From assembly GCA_029212965.1 (NCBI GenBank), contig JARGOV010000008.1:17951-81950 (forward strand): 64,000 nucleotides of DNA. The letters are read 5' to 3'. Shown piece by piece: positions 11,303 through 22,436 of the stretch. Every line of letters starts with the position of its first letter. Positions within the stretch are counted from its first letter, which is position 1. Both the position numbers and the translations under genes were made by a program. The stretch comes from Porticoccaceae bacterium (GTDB lineage: Bacteria > Pseudomonadota > Gammaproteobacteria > Pseudomonadales > Porticoccaceae). The notes beneath the pieces were generated by a model that worked only from the letters and a program-made list of their open reading frames with translations, was not told where the DNA came from and did not search any database.

Positions 11303-12057
11303 CTATCAATTGGGATTCAATCCATGCAGCTATTTGGCGCCCTGCTAACGGCCAGTTGCGAGCCGTAAAAAGACTCGATAGTGTCTGTTTCGATGATCTG
11401 CTCGGTATTGAACACCAATGTGCCGCCTTTAAAGACAATATTGAAAGCTTTTTACACGGCGAGTTGGCTAATAATATGCTCCTTTGGGGGAGTCGCGGCA
11501 CCGGTAAATCCTCCTTGATTAAAGCAGCCCTTAATTATTACGGTTGTGAAGGTTTAAGGGTGATTGAAATTGATAAAGATGACCTCGCTAACCTCTGTGA
11601 AGTGGTGGATGAACTTCATGGTTTGCCACAGCGTTTTATTATTTTTTGCGATGACCTGTCTTTTGATGAAGGCGAAACGTCCTATAAACATCTAAAAAGT
11701 GTGCTGGAGGGTTCGATTGAACTGCCCCCGGAAAACGTCTTGGTCTGTGCGACCTCCAATCGTCGCCATATTATTACGGAGCAAAAAAGCGATAATAGTG
11801 CGGTCGATTTGATCAATGGTGAACTGCATTACGGCGATACGGTGGAGGAGAAGTTGTCACTGGCCGATAGATTTGGTCTTTGGTTGTCGTTTTACCCTAA
11901 CAATACAGCGCAATACCTAGCTATTGTTGATCGTTTGTTTGCCGACTTTGGCGGTGACAGGAGCGCTCTACATCTTGCGGCCAAGCAGTTTGCCATGACT
12001 CGGGCTTCAAAAAGTGGCCGTACCGCCCGACAGTTTTATCTGCAGTGGCGGCAGTAG
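11299..12057 (+). CDS. DUF815-family AAA-type ATP-binding protein
   Basis: Predicted cytoplasmic ATPase of 252 aa. Walker A LLWGSRGTGKSSLIK near residue 62, Walker B-like FIIFCDDLSFDE near 118, and a sensor-like LVCATSNRRHI match the DUF815 family. Its cellular role is unknown. The ORF track begins at 11221 inside vanZ; the ATG at 11299 (MTINWDSIHAAIW) is the likely start because it overlaps the vanZ stop by 4 bases and matches the family N-terminus. The coupling to vanZ suggests a membrane link. Confidence 0.85.
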   Translation: MTINWDSIHAAIWRPANGQLRAVKRLDSVCFDDLLGIEHQCAAFKDNIESFLHGELANNMLLWGSRGTGKSSLIKAALNYYGCEGLRVIEIDKDDLANLCEVVDELHGLPQRFIIFCDDLSFDEGETSYKHLKSVLEGSIELPPENVLVCATSNRRHIITEQKSDNSAVDLINGELHYGDTVEEKLSLADRFGLWLSFYPNNTAQYLAIVDRLFADFGGDRSALHLAAKQFAMTRASKSGRTARQFYLQWRQ

Positions 12058-12103
12058 ATAGGTTAATGGCGGCTTTATTAATTGAGTCTAATAGAAGACT
12101 TAC

Positions 12104-13030
12104 TTAATAAATTCTCTTTTCGCCCTCGGGTCGTGTCTTAAAGCGCTTGTGCAGCCAAAAATAATCCTCTGGCTGTTGTTGAACACTTTGTTCTAGCCAA
12201 TCACTCCAACGCTGGGTGTCGGCCACATCATCGCCCGAGGGATAGTTCTCTAATACAGGGTCGATTTCAACGCGGTAGCGACCGTTATGTTCGCGAAAAG
12301 TGTTCATGGTGAGGACGTTGGCTCCCGCGGTTTTGGCGTATTGGGGGATTGCTGTAATCGTTGCCGCCTGAATGCCAAAAAAGGGAATAAAAATACTGCG
12401 TTTTTTACCGAAATCCTGGTCCGGAACAATTACCACCACCCCCTTATCTTTCAGTTGGCTCAGCATGTGGGTGATTTCTTTACGGTGAATAGTGGTAATG
12501 GGGTACTTGCGTGCTGCTCGCTGATAAAGCTGCGCTTCCAGTACGGGGTTGTCCATGCGTCGATAAACCACGTCGTAAGGCAATAGCTGGGACAGTCGGG
12601 CAAAGCCTAGAACAAAGCCATTGAAGTGCCCGGCGAGGATAATTAAAGGTTTGCCGGTGTTAATGGCCTTTGTTAAATGCTCTTCTCCGTGCAGTTCTCC
12701 GCGTTGTTTGATTGTCGTTGGTGAGCCCCATATTAAGTCCAATAAATCAAACAGCAACAAAAGGGTAGAGGCGAGGTTTTTTTCGGCCAGCTTAAGCTGT
12801 TGATGTGTGGGTAAGTTGGGGAAACACAGCTCAATATTGCGACAAATGGTTTTGGTACGTGATGAGCGAGTTTTGATCAGCAGACGTGCCAGCCCCCGAG
12901 ATAAACTGCGTTGCAGGGTTCCGGGTATTTTAGCCAGGAGCCATGAAAACCCGACAACGAGCCAGGAAAGCCAATAGCGCGGCGCGTAGTGTGAGTCATT
13001 TACTCGACTGCTGAGATTGCGCTTACCCAT
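12104..13030 (-). CDS. LpxL/HtrB-like lysophospholipid acyltransferase family protein
   Basis: Inner-membrane acyltransferase fold of 308 aa with an N-terminal hydrophobic anchor (YWLSWLVVGFSWLLA). Seen: NIELCFPNL near 65, LILAGHFNGFVLG near 132-144 and VVVIVPDQDFG near 198, in the order of lipid A late acyltransferases. Oddity: the family's catalytic H-x4-D/E reads H-FNGF-V here, so the acidic partner of His135 is valine. It may therefore be a divergent or altered enzyme. It is a lone gene with no other lipid A genes alongside. Confident on family, unsure of substrate or activity. Confidence 0.8.
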   Translation of the reverse strand: MGKRNLSSRVNDSHYAPRYWLSWLVVGFSWLLAKIPGTLQRSLSRGLARLLIKTRSSRTKTICRNIELCFPNLPTHQQLKLAEKNLASTLLLLFDLLDLIWGSPTTIKQRGELHGEEHLTKAINTGKPLIILAGHFNGFVLGFARLSQLLPYDVVYRRMDNPVLEAQLYQRAARKYPITTIHRKEITHMLSQLKDKGVVVIVPDQDFGKKRSIFIPFFGIQAATITAIPQYAKTAGANVLTMNTFREHNGRYRVEIDPVLENYPSGDDVADTQRWSDWLEQSVQQQPEDYFWLHKRFKTRPEGEKRIY

Positions 13031-13088
13031 AAAAACTCAGATCCTGTATTTTGTGTTGCCGATAATATAGAGAGGTTGGTGTGGGGTT

Positions 13089-14105
13089 TTAGTTATCGGC
13101 CAGCTTAACCAACATTTTGCCTAAATTGGCACCGCTGAAGAGCCCGAGAAAAGCCTCGGGTGCCTGCTCTATCCCTTCGAAGACGGTCTCCTGCCAAACA
13201 ATTTTTCCCTCACTGCGCCACTGGGCCATATCGTCCATAAAGGCCTGATGGTACTCGGCCATATAATCGAGTACCACAAAGCCCTTAACGGTGAGGCCGA
13301 GAGTAACGACTTTAAACATATTACTGATGCCATGGCGTTTTTCTGGTGCCTCGTTGTAATCTTCGATGGTACCGCAAAGGATAGCCCGACCATTCTTACG
13401 CATGTTTAATAGAGCTCCGTCGAGTTGTGATCCGCCGACATTGTCAAAAAACAGGTGGATCCCCTTGGGGCAGTGTTCGGTGAGTTTGCCGGCAAAATCG
13501 TCGGTCTTTTTGTAATTAAAAGCGGCATCGATTTTTGCTGTGTTTAACAGCCAGTCGACTTTTTCATCGGACCCGGCGCTACCAACGACCGTGCAACCCA
13601 GAGCTTTGGCAATTTGGCAAACCAGTGAACCCACTGCACCGCCCGCACCAGAGACATAAACGGTTTCACCCGCCTTCGCCTCACCGAGAACTTTGGTACC
13701 GACATAGGCGGTGATACCCGGCATGCCGAGAATGCCGATATAGTCTTGGGGCGCAGCATGTGATGTGTCGCGAATAGCCAGGCCCTTACCCTCAGAGATG
13801 AAGTGTTCACGCCAGCCATTCATACTCTCGACATGGGTGCCGACGGGCAGTTTAGGGTTTCTCGATTGCACGACGACGCCAATAGCGCCGCCTTCAAGCA
13901 CATGGTCGAGTTGAAAGGGTGGAATATAGCTTTTGACATCATTCATGCGCGGTCGCATATAGGGGTCGACCGACATCCACAAATTCTTAACTAACACCTG
14001 CCCCTCATTGAGCTCTTCATTGAGCTGACTTTCGACCAGTTGGAAACAGTCGCGATTGGGCTGTGGCGATGGGCGTTGGGCGAAATGGATTTCTCGGTTG
14101 ATCAT
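13089..14105 (-). CDS. Zinc-independent NADP-dependent MDR oxidoreductase (CurA/PTGR-like)
   Basis: Medium-chain reductase of the leukotriene B4 dehydrogenase/CurA group, which reduces activated double bonds with NADPH. At 338 aa it has SVDPYMRPRMND near residue 45, the Rossmann loop YVSGAGGAVGSLVCQIAK near 150 and FFDNVGGSQLDGALLNM near 223; zinc-ligand cysteines are absent. The ATG at 14105 is preceded by a GCGAGATCTTGCC stretch with a weak ribosome site. The physiological substrate is unknown. It is a single gene. Confidence 0.87.
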   Translation of the reverse strand: MINREIHFAQRPSPQPNRDCFQLVESQLNEELNEGQVLVKNLWMSVDPYMRPRMNDVKSYIPPFQLDHVLEGGAIGVVVQSRNPKLPVGTHVESMNGWREHFISEGKGLAIRDTSHAAPQDYIGILGMPGITAYVGTKVLGEAKAGETVYVSGAGGAVGSLVCQIAKALGCTVVGSAGSDEKVDWLLNTAKIDAAFNYKKTDDFAGKLTEHCPKGIHLFFDNVGGSQLDGALLNMRKNGRAILCGTIEDYNEAPEKRHGISNMFKVVTLGLTVKGFVVLDYMAEYHQAFMDDMAQWRSEGKIVWQETVFEGIEQAPEAFLGLFSGANLGKMLVKLADN

Positions 14106-14215
14106 GGCAAGATCTCGCTTTTATGAGTGATTGAGTATTAAGTGGGTGAGATTCATGGTGATTTCGATGCCAATTCGGGCTCTAGTGTTCATGGGTAGCG
14201 GGTTATAAATGGCGA

Positions 14216-15262
14216 CTACTCGCGTAGAGCCAGGCGCAGGTTACTGGGATGCACCGGGTTGGCACCGCTCATGCTTAATACCATGCTGGTGAGTTCGTCC
14301 CAGGGTGAGGCGTCGCGCATACCTTTGGCCGCGCGATCAACACCACCAGCCTGACGTAGCAGCATAGTGAGCTGGGCGGGCCGAGTGCGGCGCAGGGCTT
14401 TACGTACGAGGGGTTGGTGCTTGTCCCAGACTCGCAGTGAGCGCAACGCGCTGGCGATAGACTCGCCGTTGGCGGCCTGTTCACTGGCTTTAATGAGGGT
14501 GCGCAATTCACGGATGAGAGCCCAAAGAATGGTAAGGGGCTCTGCACCTTCGTCGCGCAGGCCGCGCAAGGTGCGTGTTGCGCCGACGCTGTCGCCATCG
14601 AGGATGCGGTCAATCATGGTGAAGACATTGAAGCGAGCGCTATCGGTAACCACTGATGACATTGTCTCGCTATCGATCTCGCCCTTTGGGGCGAGCAACT
14701 TCAGTTTCTCGATTTCCTGTATTGCAGCGAGCAGGTTGCCTTCGACACGCTCGGCCAGTACCTCTATGGCTTGATGGTTCGCGCTGATGCCTGCGTGTTT
14801 GAGGCGGTGTTGAATCCACTGGGGCATTTGTGCAACGTCAACGGGCCACACCTGTACGATGGCGCCGTGTTGATCGAGGGCTTTGAACCATTTGCTGTTT
14901 TGCGTGGATTTATCGATTTTGGGCAGGATGATCAGCAATAAATTGTCGGCGTTGATATTGGCGCAATAGTCCTGAAAAAATAATCCGCCTTCGCGGCCTG
15001 GTTTTCCGGAGGGAATGCGCAGTTCGAGTATTTTTTTATCGGCAAACAGAGACAGGCTATTGGCTTCGGTCAGTATCTGCTGCCAGTCGAAGCGGGCCTC
15101 AGCGTTAAACAATTCTCGTTCGGTAAAGCCGTTTTTGCGGGCCTGGCCGCGTATCGCGTCAGCCACCTCTTGAGCCAGCAGGGGCTCGTCCCCGGTGATG
15201 ACATAGATTGGCCCGAGCCCTTTTCTCAGATGCGTGGAGAGCTTGTCGGGGTGCAGGCGCAT
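14216..15262 (-). CDS. holA: DNA polymerase III delta subunit HolA
   Basis: Clamp-loader subunit that opens the beta sliding clamp. At 348 aa it starts MRLHPDKLSTHLRKGLGPIY and continues YVITGDEPLLAQEVADAIR, the family pattern; DSARFNVFTMIDRILDGD near 210 is also typical. It follows lptE by 6 bases, in the conserved leuS-lptE-holA operon, and is the last gene of that unit. Nothing unusual is seen. Confidence 0.94.
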   Translation of the reverse strand: MRLHPDKLSTHLRKGLGPIYVITGDEPLLAQEVADAIRGQARKNGFTERELFNAEARFDWQQILTEANSLSLFADKKILELRIPSGKPGREGGLFFQDYCANINADNLLLIILPKIDKSTQNSKWFKALDQHGAIVQVWPVDVAQMPQWIQHRLKHAGISANHQAIEVLAERVEGNLLAAIQEIEKLKLLAPKGEIDSETMSSVVTDSARFNVFTMIDRILDGDSVGATRTLRGLRDEGAEPLTILWALIRELRTLIKASEQAANGESIASALRSLRVWDKHQPLVRKALRRTRPAQLTMLLRQAGGVDRAAKGMRDASPWDELTSMVLSMSGANPVHPSNLRLALRE

Positions 15263-15268
15263 GACTAC

Positions 15269-15796
15269 TTAAGGGGCGCTTGTGGGAGCTATGTTGCCGG
15301 CTATTGGCCTTTTTACGTGTCGCAGGCGGTTAGCAATTTGACGGGCCAGGTCGTTGTACATTTCATTTTTCAGTAATCGGGCTTCGTCTTCTGTCGCCAG
15401 TACATTGTCCTCATTGTATTCATAGATGCGCTCGACAGAGGCGGTGCTACGTTCAATGGCAACGCTACCATCGGGCCGGGTGAGCAGATATTCGACTTGT
15501 TCTTCCAGTAAGCGCTCGGAAATACGGGCGCTGGCACTGACAGTTGCCGTGCGACGTTTTGAATTTTGCTCAATGATTTTGAGGCTGTATTCGGCTTTGC
15601 CAGCATTATCAACCAACTCGATACCACTGCCTCGCAAATAGCGTTCCAAGGTTTGCGTAAAACCACTGCCGGGTGCAGTGCTGTGGAGATGCAGGCGGTC
15701 AATGTTGGGTTCGCCCCCGGTACCGCGTAGTTGCCAGCCGCAGGCGGACACGGTTAGTAGAAGTGCGATGAGGCTCAGTCTTAATGGCTTGTTCAT
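15269..15796 (-). CDS. lptE: LPS-assembly lipoprotein LptE
   Basis: Outer-membrane lipoprotein that plugs the LptD barrel. At 175 aa it has a lipoprotein signal peptide (LRLSLIALLLTVSAC, lipobox VSAC) followed by GWQLRGTGG, the usual LptE start of the mature protein, and the domain with TVSASARISERLLEEQVEYLL. It lies between leuS (30-base gap) and holA (6-base gap), the conserved position. Confidence 0.94.
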   Translation of the reverse strand: MNKPLRLSLIALLLTVSACGWQLRGTGGEPNIDRLHLHSTAPGSGFTQTLERYLRGSGIELVDNAGKAEYSLKIIEQNSKRRTATVSASARISERLLEEQVEYLLTRPDGSVAIERSTASVERIYEYNEDNVLATEDEARLLKNEMYNDLARQIANRLRHVKRPIAGNIAPTSAP

Positions 15797-15826
15797 GAAG
15801 TCGAGTGATTCCGTGATTAATGTTAA

Positions 15827-18391
<2,565 letters not shown>

Positions 18392-18554
18392 TCAGAAAGG
18401 CAGCTGGCAACTGTCGTCGCCGACGTTTTCTTATGGCTTAATAGTGGTCGAAATCGGTCGAGCTGTAGCAGGTCTTGGGGCAGTGAGCCTTTATTGGTAT
18501 ATGAAAGCTACAACTTGAAAGTTTAAATGCGGCAAAAGCGTGGAAAGAAACACT

Positions 18555-19559
18555 ATGAAATTGACAAAAGTTATTGTGCTCAATCTGCTTTTAGCGCTGT
18601 TGTTAAGTGCCTGTAGTGAGAGCGAGCAAAGCGTTACACCAGGGCAAGTCGCTGCAGATTTTTGGCAGGCGATGGAGATGGGTGATCACGCTCGAGCCGA
18701 GCAATTAGCCGTACCCGGTAGTTTAGATGGCAGTACCATGGATTTCGAGGCCGAGAGTAATCGTATCGAGAGTATTGTTTTGGGCGAAGCTATGGCTTCG
18801 GCAGATATGGCTGCGGTACCGACCACCATAAAAGGTGTATTTAACAATAGGTCGGTGAAGTTTAGTTTCGATACGCGTCTTGTGCCAGTTGAGGGTGACT
18901 GGAAGGTTGATTTCAATACCACGAACACAGGCATGATGGGCGCAATGTTGAAGGAGGCAATGAATGCCTTTGGTGAAGTCATGGCGGAGGGTGTAGGGCA
19001 AGCCGTTACAGATATTAGTGTTGCTCTGTCGGATAGCGTTGAAGTATTGTCCGAGAGCCTGAGGCAGGGGTTCGAGCAAAGTGCCGCAGGCCTCTCTCAG
19101 GGGCTGGGCTCAGCATCCGATGCTATGCGCTCTCGTAATGAAAATACACCCCCTATCAGGCTTGTTGCTCGCGTCAGTGGCGAGCTTAATGGTATGCCAG
19201 TAGAGCTGGTTAGCTCTGAATGGAACAATACTCTGGCCATCTATCAGGGTGAAAGGTGGGATTCTAATCCGAGCCTTTTACTGTTTCTGTTTTTGCCTGA
19301 AGGTGAATTGCCGGTTGATCGAGTTATCACGGTGGCCAGCGACAATAAATCTCGCAGTTACCCTCATGTACATTATCGCTGGCGCGATGAGGCGGGTGAT
19401 ATTCAAACCACCGTGCTAACTGAGGGCTATAATTTACAATTACATTTTGACAAGGCAATTGACGGCCAGGTTGCGGGAAAACTTCGTTTTGATGTGCCGG
19501 GTGAAGATACTCGCTTACAGGGCGAATTTAGTCTTCGTGTTGATGAGGCGCGTCTTTGA
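18555..19559 (+). CDS. Putative lipoprotein of unknown function
   Basis: Not recognised as a known gene. The 334-aa product starts at the ATG at 18555 (MKLTKVIVLNLLLALLL), preferred over the track's GTG at 18540 because GGAAAG lies at ribosome-site distance upstream of the ATG. A lipobox LLSAC predicts lipidation. The segment TPGQVAADFWQAMEMGDHARAEQLA resembles the NTF2-like/DUF4878 start found in other lipoproteins. A middle stretch of alternating small and polar residues (VLSESLRQGFEQSAAGLSQG) looks helical. It stands alone between leuS and lnt. Confidence 0.7.
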   Translation: MKLTKVIVLNLLLALLLSACSESEQSVTPGQVAADFWQAMEMGDHARAEQLAVPGSLDGSTMDFEAESNRIESIVLGEAMASADMAAVPTTIKGVFNNRSVKFSFDTRLVPVEGDWKVDFNTTNTGMMGAMLKEAMNAFGEVMAEGVGQAVTDISVALSDSVEVLSESLRQGFEQSAAGLSQGLGSASDAMRSRNENTPPIRLVARVSGELNGMPVELVSSEWNNTLAIYQGERWDSNPSLLLFLFLPEGELPVDRVITVASDNKSRSYPHVHYRWRDEAGDIQTTVLTEGYNLQLHFDKAIDGQVAGKLRFDVPGEDTRLQGEFSLRVDEARL

Positions 19560-19587
19560 AAGGCGCCTCGCGGAAGCTGAAAGAGGC

Positions 19588-21078
19588 TTAACGAAAGCGC
19601 CGAAACATGCGCAGCACGATAAGAGTGGCAAAGCAGAGGCCAACAATAGGCAGGGAGCCGTATTGGCTGAAAGGGGTTGAACCCTGATAGGGGGCAATCT
19701 CCGATTTTAATAGGCCAGCTTTGAAGCGTGGCAAACGTTCGAGCACTTTGCCTCGAGGGCTGATGATGGCGGTAACTCCGTCGTTGGTGACGCGCAGTAG
19801 GGGCTTGGCGTTTTCCACTGCGCGCATACGGGCGATTTGCAAATGTTGGTGAGGGCCGATGGATTTACCGAACCAGGTGTCATTACTGACGGTGAGTAAT
19901 ATATTAGCATCTTGGGCATCCTTTGCGAGCACGTCGCCATATGCTATTTCATAGCATATGGCGGTAGCAATTTTCATGGTGCCGAGGTGGATGGGGGATT
20001 GCAGAGCCTCACCAGCACTGAAGGCCGACATCGGCAAATCAAAAAAATCAATGGTACCGCGCAGCCAGCGTTCCAACGGCACATATTCACCGAAGGGGAC
20101 TAGCCTGCGTTTCTGATAAAGGCCGTTTGCTCTGCCGAGGCCAAGCACTGAATTATAATAGTGATTAGCGTCACTATTAGTGGGAATGCCGACTAATAAT
20201 CCGACATGGTGGCGTTTTAATTCGGCATCAATGTCGTCGAGATAGCCGCTGATATTACTTTGCAGAGTGGGCAAAGCCGACTCCGGCCAGATAATCAAAT
20301 CCTGGTCGAGAAGCGATTCGTTGCTTTGTTTAAAGTTAACTAAAATTTGCTTTAATGCTTCGTCGTTCCACTTTTCCAGCAAAGGCAAGTTGGCTTGGAC
20401 CAACGCCACGTCTAGCCTTTTTCCCGAGGGAAAGGTCCAGAGTTTCATTTTCAGGTAGGCGCCACCGGCGCAGAGTAATATCAGGATTATCAGGCCGTTG
20501 CTAATCATGCTTTTGTGCTGTTTGCGCTCGCCGATAAGGCTTAGCAAGGTGCCGCTAAACGCAGCAATACCACTGATTGCCAGTGCGCCAAAAAGGGGTG
20601 CCCAGCCGACTAGCCATGTATCGAGAAAACCGTAACCGACATTGAGCCAGGGGAATCCGGTGAGAAACCATCCCCTAAACCATTCGCCAAGAACCCACAA
20701 TGCTGGAAAGGCGAGGAGAATGGCTGGTGGTGTCGCGTTGCGAAACAGACCAAAAAGAGAGAGGGGAAGTGCAAAAACGAAGGCCATTCCTAGGGCGAAA
20801 AGCCCCGTGAGCGCCCCGGCCAAGGCAATAGAGGCGTGGCCATAGTCGTGAATACTGACATACACCCAGCTGGCACCGACGCCGTAGAGGCCAAAACCGA
20901 AAACGAAGGAAAGTGCAAAAACGCCCCTGATACCTTGCCCGCGGCACAAAAAGCACAGAGAGCAGATGCTGAATACCGCTGTTGGCCACCACGAAAAAGG
21001 CGCTAGCGTCAACGGCAATAGCGCGCCACTGAGCAGTGCTAGCAAGAACGACGAAAAGCTGGATTTGTGTGTGGGCAT
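19588..21078 (-). CDS. lnt: Apolipoprotein N-acyltransferase Lnt
   Basis: Inner-membrane enzyme adding the third acyl chain to lipoproteins before Lol export. At 496 aa it has about seven N-terminal membrane segments and a C-terminal periplasmic nitrilase domain. The catalytic triad is visible: Glu in IWPESALP near 263, Lys in QKRRLVPFGEYVP, and Cys in ATAICYEIAYGD near 375. A perfect 12-base-arm inverted repeat lies in the DNA encoding the catalytic cysteine. It is followed by a final C-terminal membrane segment. It lies downstream of corC in the conserved order. Confidence 0.95.
   Translation of the reverse strand: MPTHKSSFSSFLLALLSGALLPLTLAPFSWWPTAVFSICSLCFLCRGQGIRGVFALSFVFGFGLYGVGASWVYVSIHDYGHASIALAGALTGLFALGMAFVFALPLSLFGLFRNATPPAILLAFPALWVLGEWFRGWFLTGFPWLNVGYGFLDTWLVGWAPLFGALAISGIAAFSGTLLSLIGERKQHKSMISNGLIILILLCAGGAYLKMKLWTFPSGKRLDVALVQANLPLLEKWNDEALKQILVNFKQSNESLLDQDLIIWPESALPTLQSNISGYLDDIDAELKRHHVGLLVGIPTNSDANHYYNSVLGLGRANGLYQKRRLVPFGEYVPLERWLRGTIDFFDLPMSAFSAGEALQSPIHLGTMKIATAICYEIAYGDVLAKDAQDANILLTVSNDTWFGKSIGPHQHLQIARMRAVENAKPLLRVTNDGVTAIISPRGKVLERLPRFKAGLLKSEIAPYQGSTPFSQYGSLPIVGLCFATLIVLRMFRRFR
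19935..19963. repeat. Inverted repeat inside lnt at the catalytic cysteine codon
   Basis: Arms CGCCATATGCTA and TAGCATATGGCG with a 5-base loop. It lies wholly within lnt and spans the ICYEIAYG codons. It could form a stable hairpin in lnt mRNA or be chance from codon choice. Confidence 0.75.
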
Positions 21079-21105
21079 GGTGGGATCGCTTACTTCTTGT
21101 GATTT

Positions 21106-21957
21106 TTATAATTCGCTAGCTTCAGCCTCACGGCATTTTAAGGCGAGTTGATGAATTTGTCGTTCATCACCGCTAATGACTGTAAAGATGTACTCGTCCA
21201 GGGTGACTTCCTCACCTACTTTTGGCAGGTGCCCGAAAGCCTGAGTGACTAGACCTCCAATGGTGTTAAATTCATCTTCATTAAAGCCACTATTGAAAAA
21301 CTCATTGAAGTCTTCAATAGTGGTGAGGGCGGGGAGACTGTGACTGCCGTCTTTCTGTCGTTGTATTGGGTTTTGTTCTTCGAGGTCGGTTTCGTCTTCG
21401 ATCTCGCCAACAATTTCTTCTAGAATATCTTCAATAGTCACTAGGCCGGCAACGCTGGCGTATTCATCCATAACAATGGCCATGTGATAACGTTGCTCGC
21501 GGAATTCTTTGAGCAATACATTCAGGCGCTTGCTTTCGGGGATGATGTTAGCTGGGCGGATGACGTCGGCAATTACAAATTCTTTTTTGTCTTCAAGTAG
21601 CAGTGGTAATAACTCTTTGGCGAGCAGTATGCCTTTTATGTCGTCGATAGAGTCGCCAATCACTGGGAAACGCGAATGCTTGGAGTCGGTAACTAAGGTC
21701 AGAATTTCTTCGATATCGGCAGACTCGGGGATTACCGTCATACGTGAGCGCGGGACCATGATTTCTCGCACCTGCTGATCGGCAACGCTCAGTGCGCCCT
21801 CCATGATTTCCAACGCCTCGTTGTCAATGACCTTGTCGTCATAGGCGCTGCGTAGAATTTCAGTAATATCGTCCCGGGTGGCCGGTGTCGATGAAAAAAT
21901 TCGGGCAAGTCGTCCTAACCAGGAGCGGCCTTGCCCGTTGGTACTGTCTTCGGTCAT
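21106..21957 (-). CDS. corC: CorC/HlyC-family CBS-domain protein
   Basis: Cytoplasmic protein of 283 aa with two CBS domains (VREIMVPRSRMTVIPESADIE near 70 and ADVIRPANIIPESKRLNVLL near 135) and a C-terminal CorC_HlyC domain (FNTIGGLVTQAFGHLPKVGEE near 235). The family is linked to magnesium/cobalt efflux or phosphate-linked metal homeostasis. It has no membrane DUF21 domain, typical of the lnt-linked CorC type. It overlaps ybeY by 4 bases and precedes lnt. Confidence 0.93.
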   Translation of the reverse strand: MTEDSTNGQGRSWLGRLARIFSSTPATRDDITEILRSAYDDKVIDNEALEIMEGALSVADQQVREIMVPRSRMTVIPESADIEEILTLVTDSKHSRFPVIGDSIDDIKGILLAKELLPLLLEDKKEFVIADVIRPANIIPESKRLNVLLKEFREQRYHMAIVMDEYASVAGLVTIEDILEEIVGEIEDETDLEEQNPIQRQKDGSHSLPALTTIEDFNEFFNSGFNEDEFNTIGGLVTQAFGHLPKVGEEVTLDEYIFTVISGDERQIHQLALKCREAEASEL

Positions 21958-22436
21958 GGCTGTAAAGTCTCTATCACGGGGGCTAAATAAGGGGGTGGGA
22001 AGTTGAGCTTGCCCAATATGGTGGTTTCGAGAGCTTCCATTACGTTGGCTTCGCTTTCTTCTATATGGTCGTAACCGAGTAAATGCAAGGTGCCATGTAT
22101 CAGCATATGGGCCCAGTGGGCCTCGAGTGTTTTGTGCTGCTCGTTAGCTTCTTGGCGAACGATAGTTGCGCAAATGACGATGTCGCCAAGTAGCGGAGAT
22201 TTGACAAAATCGGGGATGTCGGCCGGAAAAGAAAGGACATTAGTGGGACCTTTTTTACCTCTATAGTGTTGGTTTAACTCGGCGCTTTCAGCGGCACTGA
22301 CTATGCGCACGCTGATTTCGGCATCAGGTCGTTGTTCGCCCAGGGCTGCACATATCCAGTGGCGTATCGACGGAGGCTCGGGTGCCTCTTCACCGCTGGC
22401 ATTGTCGACGTCAATCGTGATGCTATAGTGCATCAC
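21954..22436 (-). CDS. ybeY: Endoribonuclease YbeY (rRNA maturation factor)
   Basis: Zinc-dependent RNase for 16S rRNA 3' maturation and 70S quality control. At 160 aa the active-site HMLIHGTLHLLGYDH (three histidines) near 112-126 is intact, and TNVLSFPAD near 75 is a family signature. It overlaps phoH and corC by 4 bases each, so phoH-ybeY-corC are translationally coupled. Confidence 0.96.
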   Translation of the reverse strand: MMHYSITIDVDNASGEEAPEPPSIRHWICAALGEQRPDAEISVRIVSAAESAELNQHYRGKKGPTNVLSFPADIPDFVKSPLLGDIVICATIVRQEANEQHKTLEAHWAHMLIHGTLHLLGYDHIEESEANVMEALETTILGKLNFPPPYLAPVIETLQP

